Counted from the stretch's first letter, positions 25,290 to 34,100 are shown. The stretch: DNA of 50,140 bases from Bacteroidales bacterium (GCA_016934055.1 JAFGTR010000009.1:1-50140), one strand, 5' to 3'. The notes: generated from the sequence alone by a model not told the origin. Made by a program: numbers and translations.

Positions 25290-26858
25290 ATGATAAAGCG
25301 GATCATTACGGTATTTACGCTTTTTATTGTGTTTTGCACCTGTTTTGCGCAAGAAAGTGCAACAGACACTCTGGTCTTTCCGGATGATATAGTGTATAAC
25401 GGACCATTTGAAGAAGAGCAGTTCAACCGGTATTTCAACCTTCATGAAGAAGACTATTTAAATTTATTCCTTGCTTCTTCGGCAACCATTGATGAATCGA
25501 ATGCACAACAATACAGGCAGAATTTCTATGAATTCCTCAGTAACCTGAAGATCAAAACACCTGCTGTGCATAAACCAAAAAAGAGAATAAAAACAATCTA
25601 CAAAGCCACACACAATCATTATTTCACCAAGTATGAACTAAAGACATCTTTTGAAGATATTTTCAGGAACGGTGGTTTTAATTGTGTAACCGCTTCGGCA
25701 TTATATGGCATCATCCTTCAGAAAAGCAATATTCCTTTTGATGTCAGGGAAACACCCGTACACGTTTATCTTGTATCCTACCCGGGCGCTGAAGAAATCA
25801 AAATCGAAGCAACCGATCCGCTGGCAGGGTATATGACATTTGACCTTCGCACAAAAAAGCAGTATGTCGATTATATGCGGGATAACAAGTTCATAAGTGA
25901 AAATGAATATGGCAGAAATACCATTGATGAACTCTTCAACAAGTATTATTTCTCTGACCAGAAAATTTCACTAAAAGAGCTTTTAGGCATACAGTATCTC
26001 AACAACGCCGTTTACCTGTTTAACGACCATAAAATCAAAGAAGGGTATCGGGAGCTGGAAAAAGCCTATATATTCTACCCCTGTGAAAAAACGGCGTTTC
26101 TGATGCTGACAGCCCTTACTGAAATACTTGGTAAAGAAACCTATGACGAATTAACTGATGTTGATTACCTGGTGAAAATATCCAGGTTCAATAATGAAAG
26201 CATCACGCCTGAAGCCATCCGTAATGAATTCGCAAAAATTACCCACACCCATCTTATCAATCGCAGTGACATTGAGTATTACGAAAAGATATACAGGCAT
26301 CTCGAAAACAATATCAGGAAAAAGGAATTCATTGACGAAATAGCCTTTATTTATCATTATGAAAGAGGCAGGTTTTTATTTAACCGCAGCAGGATAAAAG
26401 AAGCTTTGCCCTTCTTTGAAGAAGCTTTCAGGATTAATCCCGATAATGCCGATGTCCAGGCAGCCTTTGTTCAATCACTGGCCGGCAGCATGAGGGTGAT
26501 GGATACGCATACGGCAACTGACCTGGCAGAGGAATATGCCGGCCGTTATGAACAGCTTACAGTCAATCCCGTTTTTAGCAACCTGCTGACCTTACTGTAC
26601 CTGGGTTCCGCCATGGAAAAATTCGACCGTCATGATATTGCCGGTGGCGATAAATATCTGCTGAAATTCGAAGAGATGAATAAACGTTTTCCCGAAGGCG
26701 ATATTCCCTATGAATTACTGGGAAAAGCTTATTCATCAGGCGGTATGTATTTTTTCAGAAAAGGATATTATAAAAAGGCCAGGGAGTATATAAAAAGGGG
26801 ACTGGTCATATCACCAGACAATCCGATATTGCTGTATTGCCTGACGTCGTTTGAATAG
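25290..26858 (+). CDS. Exported transglutaminase-like protein with TPR-like C-terminus
   Basis: The 522-residue protein has a signal peptide (about 1-20, ending CFAQ). The region of about residues 115-195 resembles transglutaminase-like cysteine-protease folds: GGFNCVTASALYGIIL carries the candidate Cys, VHVYLVSYP the candidate His, and EATDP the candidate Asp. The C-terminal half (about 215-522) is helical with TPR-like spacing (YYKKARHEYIKRG-type segments such as FEEAFRINPDNADVQAAFVQ and YIKRGLVISPDNPILLYCL). It is probably periplasmic and may bind peptides or partner proteins. Enzymatic activity is not proven by the motif alone. It is convergent with the MORN lipoprotein gene. Confidence 0.72.
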   Translation: MIKRIITVFTLFIVFCTCFAQESATDTLVFPDDIVYNGPFEEEQFNRYFNLHEEDYLNLFLASSATIDESNAQQYRQNFYEFLSNLKIKTPAVHKPKKRIKTIYKATHNHYFTKYELKTSFEDIFRNGGFNCVTASALYGIILQKSNIPFDVRETPVHVYLVSYPGAEEIKIEATDPLAGYMTFDLRTKKQYVDYMRDNKFISENEYGRNTIDELFNKYYFSDQKISLKELLGIQYLNNAVYLFNDHKIKEGYRELEKAYIFYPCEKTAFLMLTALTEILGKETYDELTDVDYLVKISRFNNESITPEAIRNEFAKITHTHLINRSDIEYYEKIYRHLENNIRKKEFIDEIAFIYHYERGRFLFNRSRIKEALPFFEEAFRINPDNADVQAAFVQSLAGSMRVMDTHTATDLAEEYAGRYEQLTVNPVFSNLLTLLYLGSAMEKFDRHDIAGGDKYLLKFEEMNKRFPEGDIPYELLGKAYSSGGMYFFRKGYYKKAREYIKRGLVISPDNPILLYCLTSFE

Positions 26859-26900
26859 TCTGACTCTGACGGATCTCATACCAAACCCCAACCCCATGCT

Positions 26901-26928
26901 ACCGAATACCGGTTATTGATTGCCGGTT
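26901..26928. repeat. Heptamer tract between convergent genes
   Basis: The units are ACCGAAT, ACCGGTT, ATTGATT, GCCGGTT, followed by ACCTTC. Further members of this period-7 family, with the same ACCTTC ending, lie at 34101-34135 and 40541-40627. Confidence 0.7.
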
Positions 26929-26956
26929 ACCTTCTTTATGCAACCCACAACCACCC

Positions 26957-27757
26957 TCAATTCTTAACCGCCAGATTGAATTTTTTCTGTATGATACAAG
27001 GATTACCCAGCGGGGTTTTGTATCGGGCAATGAAATTGAGTTTTTCGACGGCCATCCCTCCGGGGGCAACAGAAACAACGTATTCAGCCACACCGTTTTC
27101 GGTTATCATTGGCATTGTGTTCTTTGCAAGGTAAACATCTTCGATAAGCCTGTCCATATAAAACTGCACTTTACGCGACTTATTGGACAGCGACAGGTTG
27201 AGAATATACATGTTATTCATGGCCAGGTGGTTAATTTCCTTAATCACAATACCGGGATAATTTGTAATCAGCTTTCCATCTTTCGTATACTCTTTAAGTC
27301 CTGTCCCCGGATTTCCGTTTTTGTAAGGCACTTCAGCTTTCAGCTTTCCATTCTCATAATACATTTTTTGAATGCCATTCAACTTGCCCTCGACATACGG
27401 GCTAACCCTGTATGCCTTACCATTCTCATAATACCATATCTCATCACCATCCTTTTTGCCTTCCCTGTACATCAATTTCGAATGTATCTTACCCGAGGGA
27501 TAATAATTGGTGGCCCATCCGTGTTTCATGTTATTTTCATACATGACTTCACCGGCCAGACGGCCGTTTTTATCATAATTCTTTGTAATACCCTGACGCT
27601 GAGTGCCTATGGCTGTTATCTCCGATTTTATTCTGCCATTGTCATAATATTCCCTTACAATGCGCGGCGCAGAGGTATCATCAGGTTTACGGAAAAAATT
27701 ACAGCCTGCTGCCAGCAGTCCGGGTAAAACGATTGTGAGAATGACGATTCTTTTCAT
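26957..27757 (-). CDS. MORN-repeat (YwqK-like) lipoprotein
   Basis: I start the protein at MKRIVIL (27757) rather than the longer frame, because this gives a clean lipoprotein signal ending in LLAAGC. About five MORN-type repeats follow (YYDNGRIKSE, NYDKNGRLAGEVMY, YYPSGKIHSKLMYREGKKDG, YYENGKAYRVSPYVEGKLNG, YYENGKLKAEVPYKNGNPG), then a C-terminal domain of about 85 residues I do not recognise. Databases often call such proteins 'YwqK-family antitoxin', but no toxin gene is next to it, so I do not treat it as a toxin-antitoxin system. It is probably anchored to a membrane and mediates interactions. Confidence 0.82.
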   Translation of the reverse strand: MKRIVILTIVLPGLLAAGCNFFRKPDDTSAPRIVREYYDNGRIKSEITAIGTQRQGITKNYDKNGRLAGEVMYENNMKHGWATNYYPSGKIHSKLMYREGKKDGDEIWYYENGKAYRVSPYVEGKLNGIQKMYYENGKLKAEVPYKNGNPGTGLKEYTKDGKLITNYPGIVIKEINHLAMNNMYILNLSLSNKSRKVQFYMDRLIEDVYLAKNTMPMITENGVAEYVVSVAPGGMAVEKLNFIARYKTPLGNPCIIQKKFNLAVKN

Positions 27758-27842
27758 GATGAATACTGTTACAATATAACTATTATACAAAGATAGCGGT
27801 AAAGTTGAAAACAGGCACCAACGGAGAGGAGAAATGGGAAAA

Positions 27843-28056
27843 GGGACAAAGAGACAAAGGGACTGAGGGACTTAGGGACTTAGGGACTGAGGGACTTAGG
27901 GACTGAGGGATTAAAAAGCTTAGAGACCTGGAGAGACAGACTGTAGACCGTCGACCGTGAACTATTTACAGATTGACAAGTTGACAGATTAACAGATTGC
28001 CCGTGTATCGTGAATTGTAAACTTAATCACCGTGGACTGTTGTACGTCGACCGTCG
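27843..28056. repeat. Compound period-8 and period-7 tracts upstream of secDF
   Basis: Nine octamers of GGGACTTA type cover 27843-27914. A heptamer run (AGACTGT, AGACCGT, CGACCGT, GAACTAT) covers 27938-27965. An octamer run (CAGATTGA, CAAGTTGA, CAGATTAA, CAGATTGC) covers 27969-28000. GTCGACCG-type heptamers continue to about 28056. The whole spacer 27758-28166 has no gene. Confidence 0.8.
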
Positions 28057-28115
28057 ACTCTTTAAAGTTTGTAACGATTTAGAAATTACAGACTATGACG
28101 TTAGGAAAATTTTAA

Positions 28116-28123
28116 TATCTTTG
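28116..28123 (+). promoter_or_regulatory. Candidate -7 box for secDF
   Basis: TATCTTTG, followed by CGCC, fits the Bacteroidota TAnnTTTG element and lies 43 bp before the secDF start codon. No clear -33 element is seen. Confidence 0.5.
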
Positions 28124-28166
28124 CGCCACTGAAAAAAAAGAATTATAAATTAAATAAAACAAAGAA

Positions 28167-31100
28167 ATGCGTAACAAAGGAGCCATTTGGACATTGGCCG
28201 TTGCTCTTGCTCTGGTTTGTATTTACCAGTTATCATTTACTTTCGTAACATATAAAGTCAGAAAAGATGCCAATAAATATGCGCTGAAGGTCACCAATAA
28301 CACAGTTGGGAAACTTGACTCATTAGGAGCAAAGATAGCTGATCATTATCTTGATTCTATTGCCTCAGAAGAAGTGTATAATTTTCTTTGGCTGAAAAAG
28401 TATACTTACCGGGAATGCCAGGAACGTGAGATTAATCTGGGATTGGACCTTCGTGGAGGTATGAACGTGATCCTCGAGATATCAACCGTTGATGTGCTCC
28501 GTTCATTGGCCAACTACAGCAAAGACACCACTTTCAACAGGGCACTTGCCATTGCCCAGGACCAGATGAAATCATCGAATGAAGATTTTGTTACTCTTTT
28601 TGGCAGGGCATTTGAGAGTGTCGACCCCAACGCCCAGCTCGGCTCTATATTTACCGCGCAGGAATTGCGCAATGAGATAAGCTATAATACTTCAAATGAT
28701 GAAGTGCTGAGAATACTCCGTGAAAAAGCCAATGATGCCATCAGCAACTCATTTGAGATCATCCGTACGCGTATCGACCATTTCGGCGTGGCACAGCCCA
28801 ATGTACAGCGCATTGAAGGAGGCGACCGTATTCTTGTGGAATTGCCCGGTGTTGAAGAAAAAGAGAGGGTAAGAAATCTTTTACAGGGAACAGCCCGGCT
28901 TGAATTCTGGGAAACTTATGAAAACAGCGAAATTGTGCAGAGCCTGATTGAGGCCAATAATATGATCCGTGAAATTAACCAAGACAGCAAAACACTTGCT
29001 GAACAATCATCACCCGAGCCTGTAACAGGCACTGTAACAGGTGACACATCAGCAACAGAGGGAGATGAGGAATTATCGCTTCTGGAAAAAATAGAAGCCG
29101 ACACTTCAGCTGTGAGTGATTCCCTTGCAGAAGAAGCTATGGGAGAAGAAATGCCTTTGTTTGTCGTGCTGAAACCCAATGTTACCCAAAACTGGGAACC
29201 TTTGCCGGGATCTGTATTCGGCCGCGTTCACTATAAAGATACAGCAAAAACGAACCAGTATCTGCAGTTAGCCATACAAAAAGGAATATTTCCCAGTGAT
29301 TTCAAATATCTGTGGTCGGCAAAACCCATCCTGGATCCTGAAACCAGAAAACCCACTGATTATTATGAATTGCATGCCATTAAAATCACAGGACGGGAAG
29401 GGCGGCCGCCCCTTACCGGTGATGTGGTGACACAGGCCCAGATGCAGTTTGATCAGGTAGACGGAAGCGCAGGGGTGTCGATGAGCATGGATGCCAATGG
29501 GGCTACGGCGTGGGCACGTATTACAAGAGAGAATGTGGGCAGGTGTATAGCCATTGTTATGGATGACTATGTGTATTCCTCCCCCAGGGTCAATGAAGAA
29601 ATTAAGGGAGGATCCTCTTCCATTACAGGCAGTTTTGACACCAAAGAAGCCACTGACCTGGCCAACCTGTTGAAGTCAGGCACAATGCCGGCACCGGCAA
29701 AGATCGTACAGGAAGAAGTCATTGGCCCTTCACTGGGTAAGCAATCGGTTACTTCTGGACTTAAAGCCTTTTTGTATGCCTTTATTGCCATCTGGCTTTT
29801 TATGATTTTCTATTACAGTCGCAAAGCCGGTTTGGTTGCCAACATTGCCCTGTTGTGCAACATCTTTTTCCTTATCGGCGTGCTGGCATCATTACAGCTT
29901 GCCCTTACGCTTCCCGGTATTGCAGGTATCGTGCTCACCTTAGGTATGGCCGTTGACGCCAACGTGCTTATTTTTGAGCGTATCAGGGAAGAAGTCCTGG
30001 CCGGCAAAGGTATTCGCCTGGCCGTTGCTGACGGTTATAAAAATGCCCTGTCAGCCATTATTGACGGTAATGTAACCACATTGCTGACAGGTATTATATT
30101 ATTTGTCCTTGGCACAGGACCGGTTAAAGGTTTTGCTACCACGCTTGTAATTGGTATCTGTACATCTCTCTTTACAGCTATCTTTTTGTCAAGGCTTATT
30201 TTTGAGATGTATCTTGAAAAGAATGTGACACTGACCTTTGCCACTAAATCAACTGAAGGATTTTTGAAAAATGTAAATTTCGATTATCTGAAAAACCGAA
30301 AAGTCTTTTATGTAATATCAGTAGCCATTATCATCATTGGTACTGTTTCCCTTTTTACAAGAGGCCTTGATGCTGGTGTTGATTTTTCAGGCGGTCGCAA
30401 TTTTATCATTCAGTTTGATAAAACAGTGAATAACATTGAAATCGGTGATAAACTGGAACCATTGCTTGATGCACGGCCTACCGTGATAACTTTCGGATCA
30501 TCAGACAAAGTGAGGATCACCACAAAGTATAAGATCGATTCCGATGATTCCGGTGTTGATGAAGAAATTCAACAACTGCTTTATCAGGGACTGCAGTCAT
30601 ATCTTCCTGAAAACACTTCATATGAAAATTTTTCTGCCAACAATGTGCAGAGTATACAGAAAATCGGACCGACAATTGCCGATGACATTAAGCGACAATC
30701 ATCCTGGGCATTGCTGGTGGCTGTGATTATGATGTTCTTATACATTTTCATGCGGTTCAGGAATTGGAGATACGGACTGGGCGCTACAGTTGCCACTTTC
30801 CACGATTCGTTTGTTGTGGTGGCACTGTTCTCAATCCTATACGGATTCATGCCGTTCTCAATGGAAATTGACCAGGCCTTCATAGCGGCTATATTAACTG
30901 TGATCGGTTACTCGGTGAACGACACTGTTGTTGTTTTTGACCGTATTAGGGAATTTATTACCCTGCATCCTAAACGTAACAGATCTGAATTAATGAACGC
31001 TGCCATAAACAGTACACTTAGCCGAACACTGATTACATCTGTAACAACTTTATTGACCATTTTGATCCTGTTTCTTGTTGCCGGTGAAAGCATCAGAGGT

Positions 31101-31202
31101 TTTACATTTGCCATGTTCATAGGTGTTATCATCGGAACTTATTCTACTATTTTTATTGCCACACCGGTTGTTTACGACACACTTAAGAAGAAAACAAAGT
31201 AA
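28167..31202 (+). CDS. secDF: Protein translocase SecDF fusion
   Basis: The 1011-residue single chain joins SecD and SecF, as is usual in Bacteroidota. The SecD half has an N-terminal helix (about 8-27), the P1 entry motif LGLDLRGG (91-98), a large periplasmic domain with an acidic low-complexity insertion (about 275-335), and a six-helix block with GMAVDANVLIFERIREE. The SecF half starts near residue 715 with the motif GVDFSGG (from G737) and has a second six-helix block with GYSVNDTVVVFDRIRE. It uses the proton or sodium gradient to pull proteins out of the Sec channel on the periplasmic side. The Na+-NQR in this window would supply a sodium gradient, but which ion SecDF uses here is not visible. 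Confidence 0.97.
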   Translation: MRNKGAIWTLAVALALVCIYQLSFTFVTYKVRKDANKYALKVTNNTVGKLDSLGAKIADHYLDSIASEEVYNFLWLKKYTYRECQEREINLGLDLRGGMNVILEISTVDVLRSLANYSKDTTFNRALAIAQDQMKSSNEDFVTLFGRAFESVDPNAQLGSIFTAQELRNEISYNTSNDEVLRILREKANDAISNSFEIIRTRIDHFGVAQPNVQRIEGGDRILVELPGVEEKERVRNLLQGTARLEFWETYENSEIVQSLIEANNMIREINQDSKTLAEQSSPEPVTGTVTGDTSATEGDEELSLLEKIEADTSAVSDSLAEEAMGEEMPLFVVLKPNVTQNWEPLPGSVFGRVHYKDTAKTNQYLQLAIQKGIFPSDFKYLWSAKPILDPETRKPTDYYELHAIKITGREGRPPLTGDVVTQAQMQFDQVDGSAGVSMSMDANGATAWARITRENVGRCIAIVMDDYVYSSPRVNEEIKGGSSSITGSFDTKEATDLANLLKSGTMPAPAKIVQEEVIGPSLGKQSVTSGLKAFLYAFIAIWLFMIFYYSRKAGLVANIALLCNIFFLIGVLASLQLALTLPGIAGIVLTLGMAVDANVLIFERIREEVLAGKGIRLAVADGYKNALSAIIDGNVTTLLTGIILFVLGTGPVKGFATTLVIGICTSLFTAIFLSRLIFEMYLEKNVTLTFATKSTEGFLKNVNFDYLKNRKVFYVISVAIIIIGTVSLFTRGLDAGVDFSGGRNFIIQFDKTVNNIEIGDKLEPLLDARPTVITFGSSDKVRITTKYKIDSDDSGVDEEIQQLLYQGLQSYLPENTSYENFSANNVQSIQKIGPTIADDIKRQSSWALLVAVIMMFLYIFMRFRNWRYGLGATVATFHDSFVVVALFSILYGFMPFSMEIDQAFIAAILTVIGYSVNDTVVVFDRIREFITLHPKRNRSELMNAAINSTLSRTLITSVTTLLTILILFLVAGESIRGFTFAMFIGVIIGTYSTIFIATPVVYDTLKKKTK

Positions 31203-31272
31203 TGCAGAGTTGACATAAGCGGATCATCAAATTATCCTTAATATTCATTATATTTACAGGATAAAGCTACAA

Positions 31273-31471
31273 GTGTTCGAAACATTTTTAAAAGATTGGT
31301 TTTAAATAACTTTTGTATAAAATATTATTAATGAGATCCTGAACCAAGTTCAGGATGACATCCTACAACCCAGGAGTCATGCCGAACTTGATTCGGCATC
31401 TCCAGCTTTCAACGCTATGATACAAATTGTAAGAAACATTCATTCTATTTGTCTTTTAATGTTTCGAACAC
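31273..31471. repeat. Nested inverted repeats between secDF and tatA
   Basis: GTGTTCGAAACATT (31273-31286) is exactly inverted at 31458-31471. Inside lie two hairpin arms: 31333-31359 (ATCCTGAAC-caa-GTTCAGGAT) and 31376-31402 (ATGCCGAA-cttga-TTCGGCAT). The two arms are inverted relative to each other and share 22 of 27 bases. AGGATAAA occurs outside both ends (31258-31265 and 31476-31483). Confidence 0.85.
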
Positions 31472-31492
31472 GCGTAGGATAAAACCATAAAC

Positions 31493-31720
31493 ATGCATTA
31501 CCCTCTTTTGTTTATAAGCGGTGCTGAAATTCTTGTGGTTTTATTGGTTTTCCTGGTGCTTTTTGGTTCCAAGAAAATACCTGAGTTTGCAAAAGGCCTG
31601 GGCAAAGGGTTAAGCGAATTTAAAAAAGCTACCGACGATATCAAGCGAGAAATCAATGAAAGCACCAAAGAGATGACCAAAGATATCAACGATATAAAAA
31701 AAGACCTCAATCAATCCTGA
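31493..31720 (+). CDS. tatA: Twin-arginine translocase subunit TatA
   Basis: The 75-residue protein has one membrane helix (about residues 5-22), the hinge [17 protein letters not shown] (about 24-40) and a charged amphipathic and coiled-coil tail (about 41-75, [20 protein letters not shown]). This is the TatA/E layout; the short tail does not suggest TatB. TatA oligomers form the pore-like assembly for folded proteins carrying a twin-Arg signal. tatC is not in this window. The LolD-like ATPase gene starts 33 bp downstream, so the two are probably co-transcribed. The start codon lies 21 bp after the end of the large inverted repeat. Confidence 0.93.
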   Translation: MHYPLLFISGAEILVVLLVFLVLFGSKKIPEFAKGLGKGLSEFKKATDDIKREINESTKEMTKDINDIKKDLNQS

Positions 31721-31753
31721 ACCGGTTATGTTATTTATAATGCTTTCCTTTTA

Positions 31754-32410
31754 ATGATGATTGAAACGCGTAACATAACCATGAATTTTGGCGATCTGCA
31801 GGTATTGAAAGGGATTGATGTATCCATCCAAAAGGGCGAGATTGTAACCCTGGTTGGACCGAGCGGAGCCGGGAAAACCACCTTTCTGCATATCATGGGG
31901 ACCTTGCTTTATCCGACTTCGGGTGAAGTCATGATCAACGGCAATAAAGTATACGGTTTAAAAGAGAAGTCACTTTCACGGTTCCGGAATCAACACATTG
32001 GTTTTGTCTTCCAGTTTCATCATCTTCTCCCCGAATTTACCGCTATCGAAAATGTCTGCATACCGGCTTTCATTAAAAAAGCACCCCGGCATGAAACAGA
32101 AAAGAGAGCCATAGAATTGCTTGATTTCCTGGGCCTTGGACACAGACTTGAACACAAGCCGGGTGAGCTGTCGGGCGGAGAACAACAACGGGTGGCCGTT
32201 GCAAGGGCGCTGATCAATAATCCGGATATCATTCTTGCTGATGAACCCTCGGGAAACCTCGACTCTCAAAACCGAAAAGAACTGCACGAAATGTTCTTCT
32301 CTTTGCGCGAAAGATTTAACCAGACCATCGTTATTGTGACACATGACAAAGAACTTGCCGCTATGTCTGACTATACACTTTCCATGAAAGACGGGCGCAT
32401 AATCGGTTAA
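31754..32410 (+). CDS. lolD: LolD-like ABC transporter ATPase
   Basis: This 218-residue single ATPase domain has Walker A GPSGAGKT at 35-42. The Q-loop lies in [17 protein letters not shown], the signature is [15 protein letters not shown], and Walker B is [12 protein letters not shown] with the H-loop IVTHD. The size and the [10 protein letters not shown] segment fit the LolD/MacB/FtsE branch that drives FtsX-fold permeases. LolD powers release of lipoproteins from the inner membrane with LolC/E. No LolC/E gene is next to it, so it might alternatively serve the ATPase-less MacB-like permease at 22159. The start could be either ATG of the MM pair (31754 or 31757). Confidence 0.85.
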   Translation: MMIETRNITMNFGDLQVLKGIDVSIQKGEIVTLVGPSGAGKTTFLHIMGTLLYPTSGEVMINGNKVYGLKEKSLSRFRNQHIGFVFQFHHLLPEFTAIENVCIPAFIKKAPRHETEKRAIELLDFLGLGHRLEHKPGELSGGEQQRVAVARALINNPDIILADEPSGNLDSQNRKELHEMFFSLRERFNQTIVIVTHDKELAAMSDYTLSMKDGRIIG

Positions 32411-32429
32411 CCCAATCAGGGAAAGGCCC

Positions 32430-33209
32430 ATGAAGCATGACCTGAACTTCATTAAAGATTTCCTTGAAGAAAAAACATCTTTCTATAACCGTTCTGACTT
32501 TATAGCTTCTGACCCTATAAGCGTACCCCACAGTTTTACCCATACACGCGACATTGAAATTGCTGCATTTCTGACAGCCACAATGGCATGGGGACAAAGA
32601 AAAACAATTATAAACAAGGCATTTCAGCTCCTCGGCCTGATGAACAACCATCCTTATGATTTTATATGCAGGCTGGGACCTGAAGAAGAGAAGCAGCTTG
32701 CATATTTTTGCCATCGTACCTTTAATGGCACCGATGCTGTTTGTTTTATGAGATCATTAAAGAATATTCTTCTGCAGTTTGGTTCTTTACAGGATTTGTT
32801 TGAAGGGCTGTACCTAAAAGACAGGAATATCAGGGATACTTTAATTCATTTCCGTGAAGTCTTTTTTGCCCCGTCCTACCCGGCCAGAACGGCAAAACAT
32901 ATTGCCGATGTAAGCAAAGGCTCTACGGCTAAGCGATTGAATATGTTTCTTCGCTGGATGGTTCGCCATGACAACAGAGGTGTAGATTTTGGCCATTGGA
33001 GAAAAATACCGCCTTCTGCCCTGTATATCCCCCTGGATGTGCACAGCAGTGCAGTTGCACGCAGACTTGGATTGCTGCAGCGGAAGCAGAATGACTGGCA
33101 GGCGGTTGAAGAACTCACGGCTGTTCTCAGAAAATTTGACCGTGATGATCCGGTGAAATATGATTTTGCCTTGTTCAGCCTGGGGGTGGATAATGATTTG
33201 ATGATTTGA
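32430..33209 (+). CDS. DUF2400/TIGR02757-family protein
   Basis: The 259-residue protein contains segments typical of the DUF2400 family: DIEIAAFLTATMAWGQRKTI, FLRWMVRHDNRGVDFGHW, YIPLDVHSSAVARRLGLL and PVKYDFALFSLGV. The role is not established, although the helical pattern with a conserved Asp after a helix-hairpin-like region recalls helix-hairpin-helix DNA glycosylase folds; that is inference. The gene starts 19 bp after the ATPase gene. Its last five codons and stop (NDLMI) lie inside a tandem ATGATTTG octamer tract, so the natural C-terminus may have been replaced by repeat sequence. Confidence 0.85.
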   Translation: MKHDLNFIKDFLEEKTSFYNRSDFIASDPISVPHSFTHTRDIEIAAFLTATMAWGQRKTIINKAFQLLGLMNNHPYDFICRLGPEEEKQLAYFCHRTFNGTDAVCFMRSLKNILLQFGSLQDLFEGLYLKDRNIRDTLIHFREVFFAPSYPARTAKHIADVSKGSTAKRLNMFLRWMVRHDNRGVDFGHWRKIPPSALYIPLDVHSSAVARRLGLLQRKQNDWQAVEELTAVLRKFDRDDPVKYDFALFSLGVDNDLMI

Positions 33210-33290
33210 TGATTTGATGATTTAATGATTTGATGATTTGCTAACCTGCCTGCCGTAGCGGCAGCACAAACAGGTTTGGTGATTTGGTGA
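33193..33290. repeat. Octamer tract with embedded hairpin at the 3' end of the DUF2400 gene
   Basis: Six ATGATTTG units (the fourth ends in A) span 33193-33240, with the stop codon of the DUF2400 gene inside the second and third. A hairpin (AACCTG ... CTGCCG-tag-CGGCAG ... CAGGTT, 33243-33276) follows, then two TTTGGTGA octamers (33275-33290). Confidence 0.85.
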
Positions 33291-33312
33291 TTGACTTTAC
33301 CTGGTTATTGTT

Positions 33313-33347
33313 GTGCTATAAATATTCGACCCCTACCGGGGTCGGTT
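33313..33347 (-). repeat. Hairpin-TGTTTATAG-type repeat copy
   Basis: On the minus strand, CGACCCCGGTAGGGGTCG is followed by AATATTTATAGCAC. This is the same architecture as at 8805-8942 and 49872-49896. A second partial tail, GTGCTATAAACATACGAT, occurs at 33363-33380. Confidence 0.75.
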
Positions 33348-33383
33348 TCTTTTTCTAACCTCGTGCTATAAACATACGATACC

Positions 33384-33806
33384 TCATAGATCATTATGCT
33401 TATCCCGGCGACTGAGAAAGAGCTGTATAGCTTCCTTATGCCGGAAGGCCAGATCCATTTTTTTTGCTTCGGCAATGGTAAACCAGCCGATCTCTGTCAC
33501 CTCATCAGGGGAGGCTTTGGCTTCATTTGTTGCATTTCCGCTAAACATTAAGGCAACATTGTGCACACCGCGCTCAGGAATTATCTCATCCTGATAACCC
33601 AGGAATTCAACATTCATCATATCAAGACCTGTTTCTTCCTGTACCTCACGGATTACGGCATCTAAAGCATTTTCATTTTCCTCAATATGTCCGCCCGGAA
33701 TGCACCAGTAATTCTTATAAGGCTCAACATTCCGCCGGGTAAGAAGAATCCTGACCTCTCCGTCAATGACTCTGGTTAAAACAGCACCAACCGTTGTTTT
33801 TGGCAT
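33384..33806 (-). CDS. Nudix hydrolase
   Basis: The 140-residue protein has a perfect Nudix box at residues 39-61: G39-x5-E45-x7-R53-E54-V-Q-E57-E58-T-G60-L. The Glu residues bind the catalytic metal. Family members hydrolyse nucleoside diphosphates linked to another moiety. The preceding segment RRNVEPYKNYWCIPGG and the strand LMFSGNATNEA resemble small (d)NTP- or ADP-ribose-type Nudix enzymes, but the substrate cannot be fixed. It is cytosolic and stand-alone, convergent with the DUF2400 gene. Confidence 0.93.
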   Translation of the reverse strand: MPKTTVGAVLTRVIDGEVRILLTRRNVEPYKNYWCIPGGHIEENENALDAVIREVQEETGLDMMNVEFLGYQDEIIPERGVHNVALMFSGNATNEAKASPDEVTEIGWFTIAEAKKMDLAFRHKEAIQLFLSRRDKHNDL

Positions 33807-34000
33807 AATATGCAGTATTTTAAAAAATGGGATAACTTTTGTACAACATTAAAAATAATAATGCCATGGCGCAACACATTTATAATTTAATTCAATGTTT
33901 TCCTGTCTTTTCGTCTTCCATAATGATCTCTTACTGGCCTTTACCTGCGGATGCGTCCGTTTGTGCCGATATAACCATGAACCATAAATTTTCAAAAACC

Positions 34001-34034
34001 GACACTGCCAGGTATTTTAGACACTGCCAGGTCT
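34001..34034. repeat. Two copies of AGACACTGCCAGGTCT-type unit
   Basis: These are the reverse complement of the AGACCTGNCAGTGTCT pair at 6353-6387, and again occur as two close direct copies. Confidence 0.8.
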
Positions 34035-34100
34035 CTCATTATTAAAAATAACAACCACAACAACCACAACTCATAACCTCCCACACCCAAACCCCACACT

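Noticed and set aside
26957..27757. Toxin-antitoxin system (YwqK-type 'antitoxin')
   Set aside because: The protein is a MORN-repeat lipoprotein with a signal peptide, and no toxin-like gene is adjacent. The database name is misleading here.
27843..28000. Tandem tracts as a possible CRISPR array
   Set aside because: The units are 7-8 bp without unique spacers of 25-40 bp, and no cas gene is present.
31273..31471. Complete insertion sequence between secDF and tatA
   Set aside because: There is no transposase frame in the 200 bp, and the outer direct repeat is not flush with the inverted repeats, so it is listed only as a repeat element.
33839..34045. 68-codon plus-strand frame before the 136-aa gene
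   Set aside because: It runs through the GACACTGCCAGGT repeats, has no protein-like domain or promoter, and lies in a spacer otherwise made of repeats.
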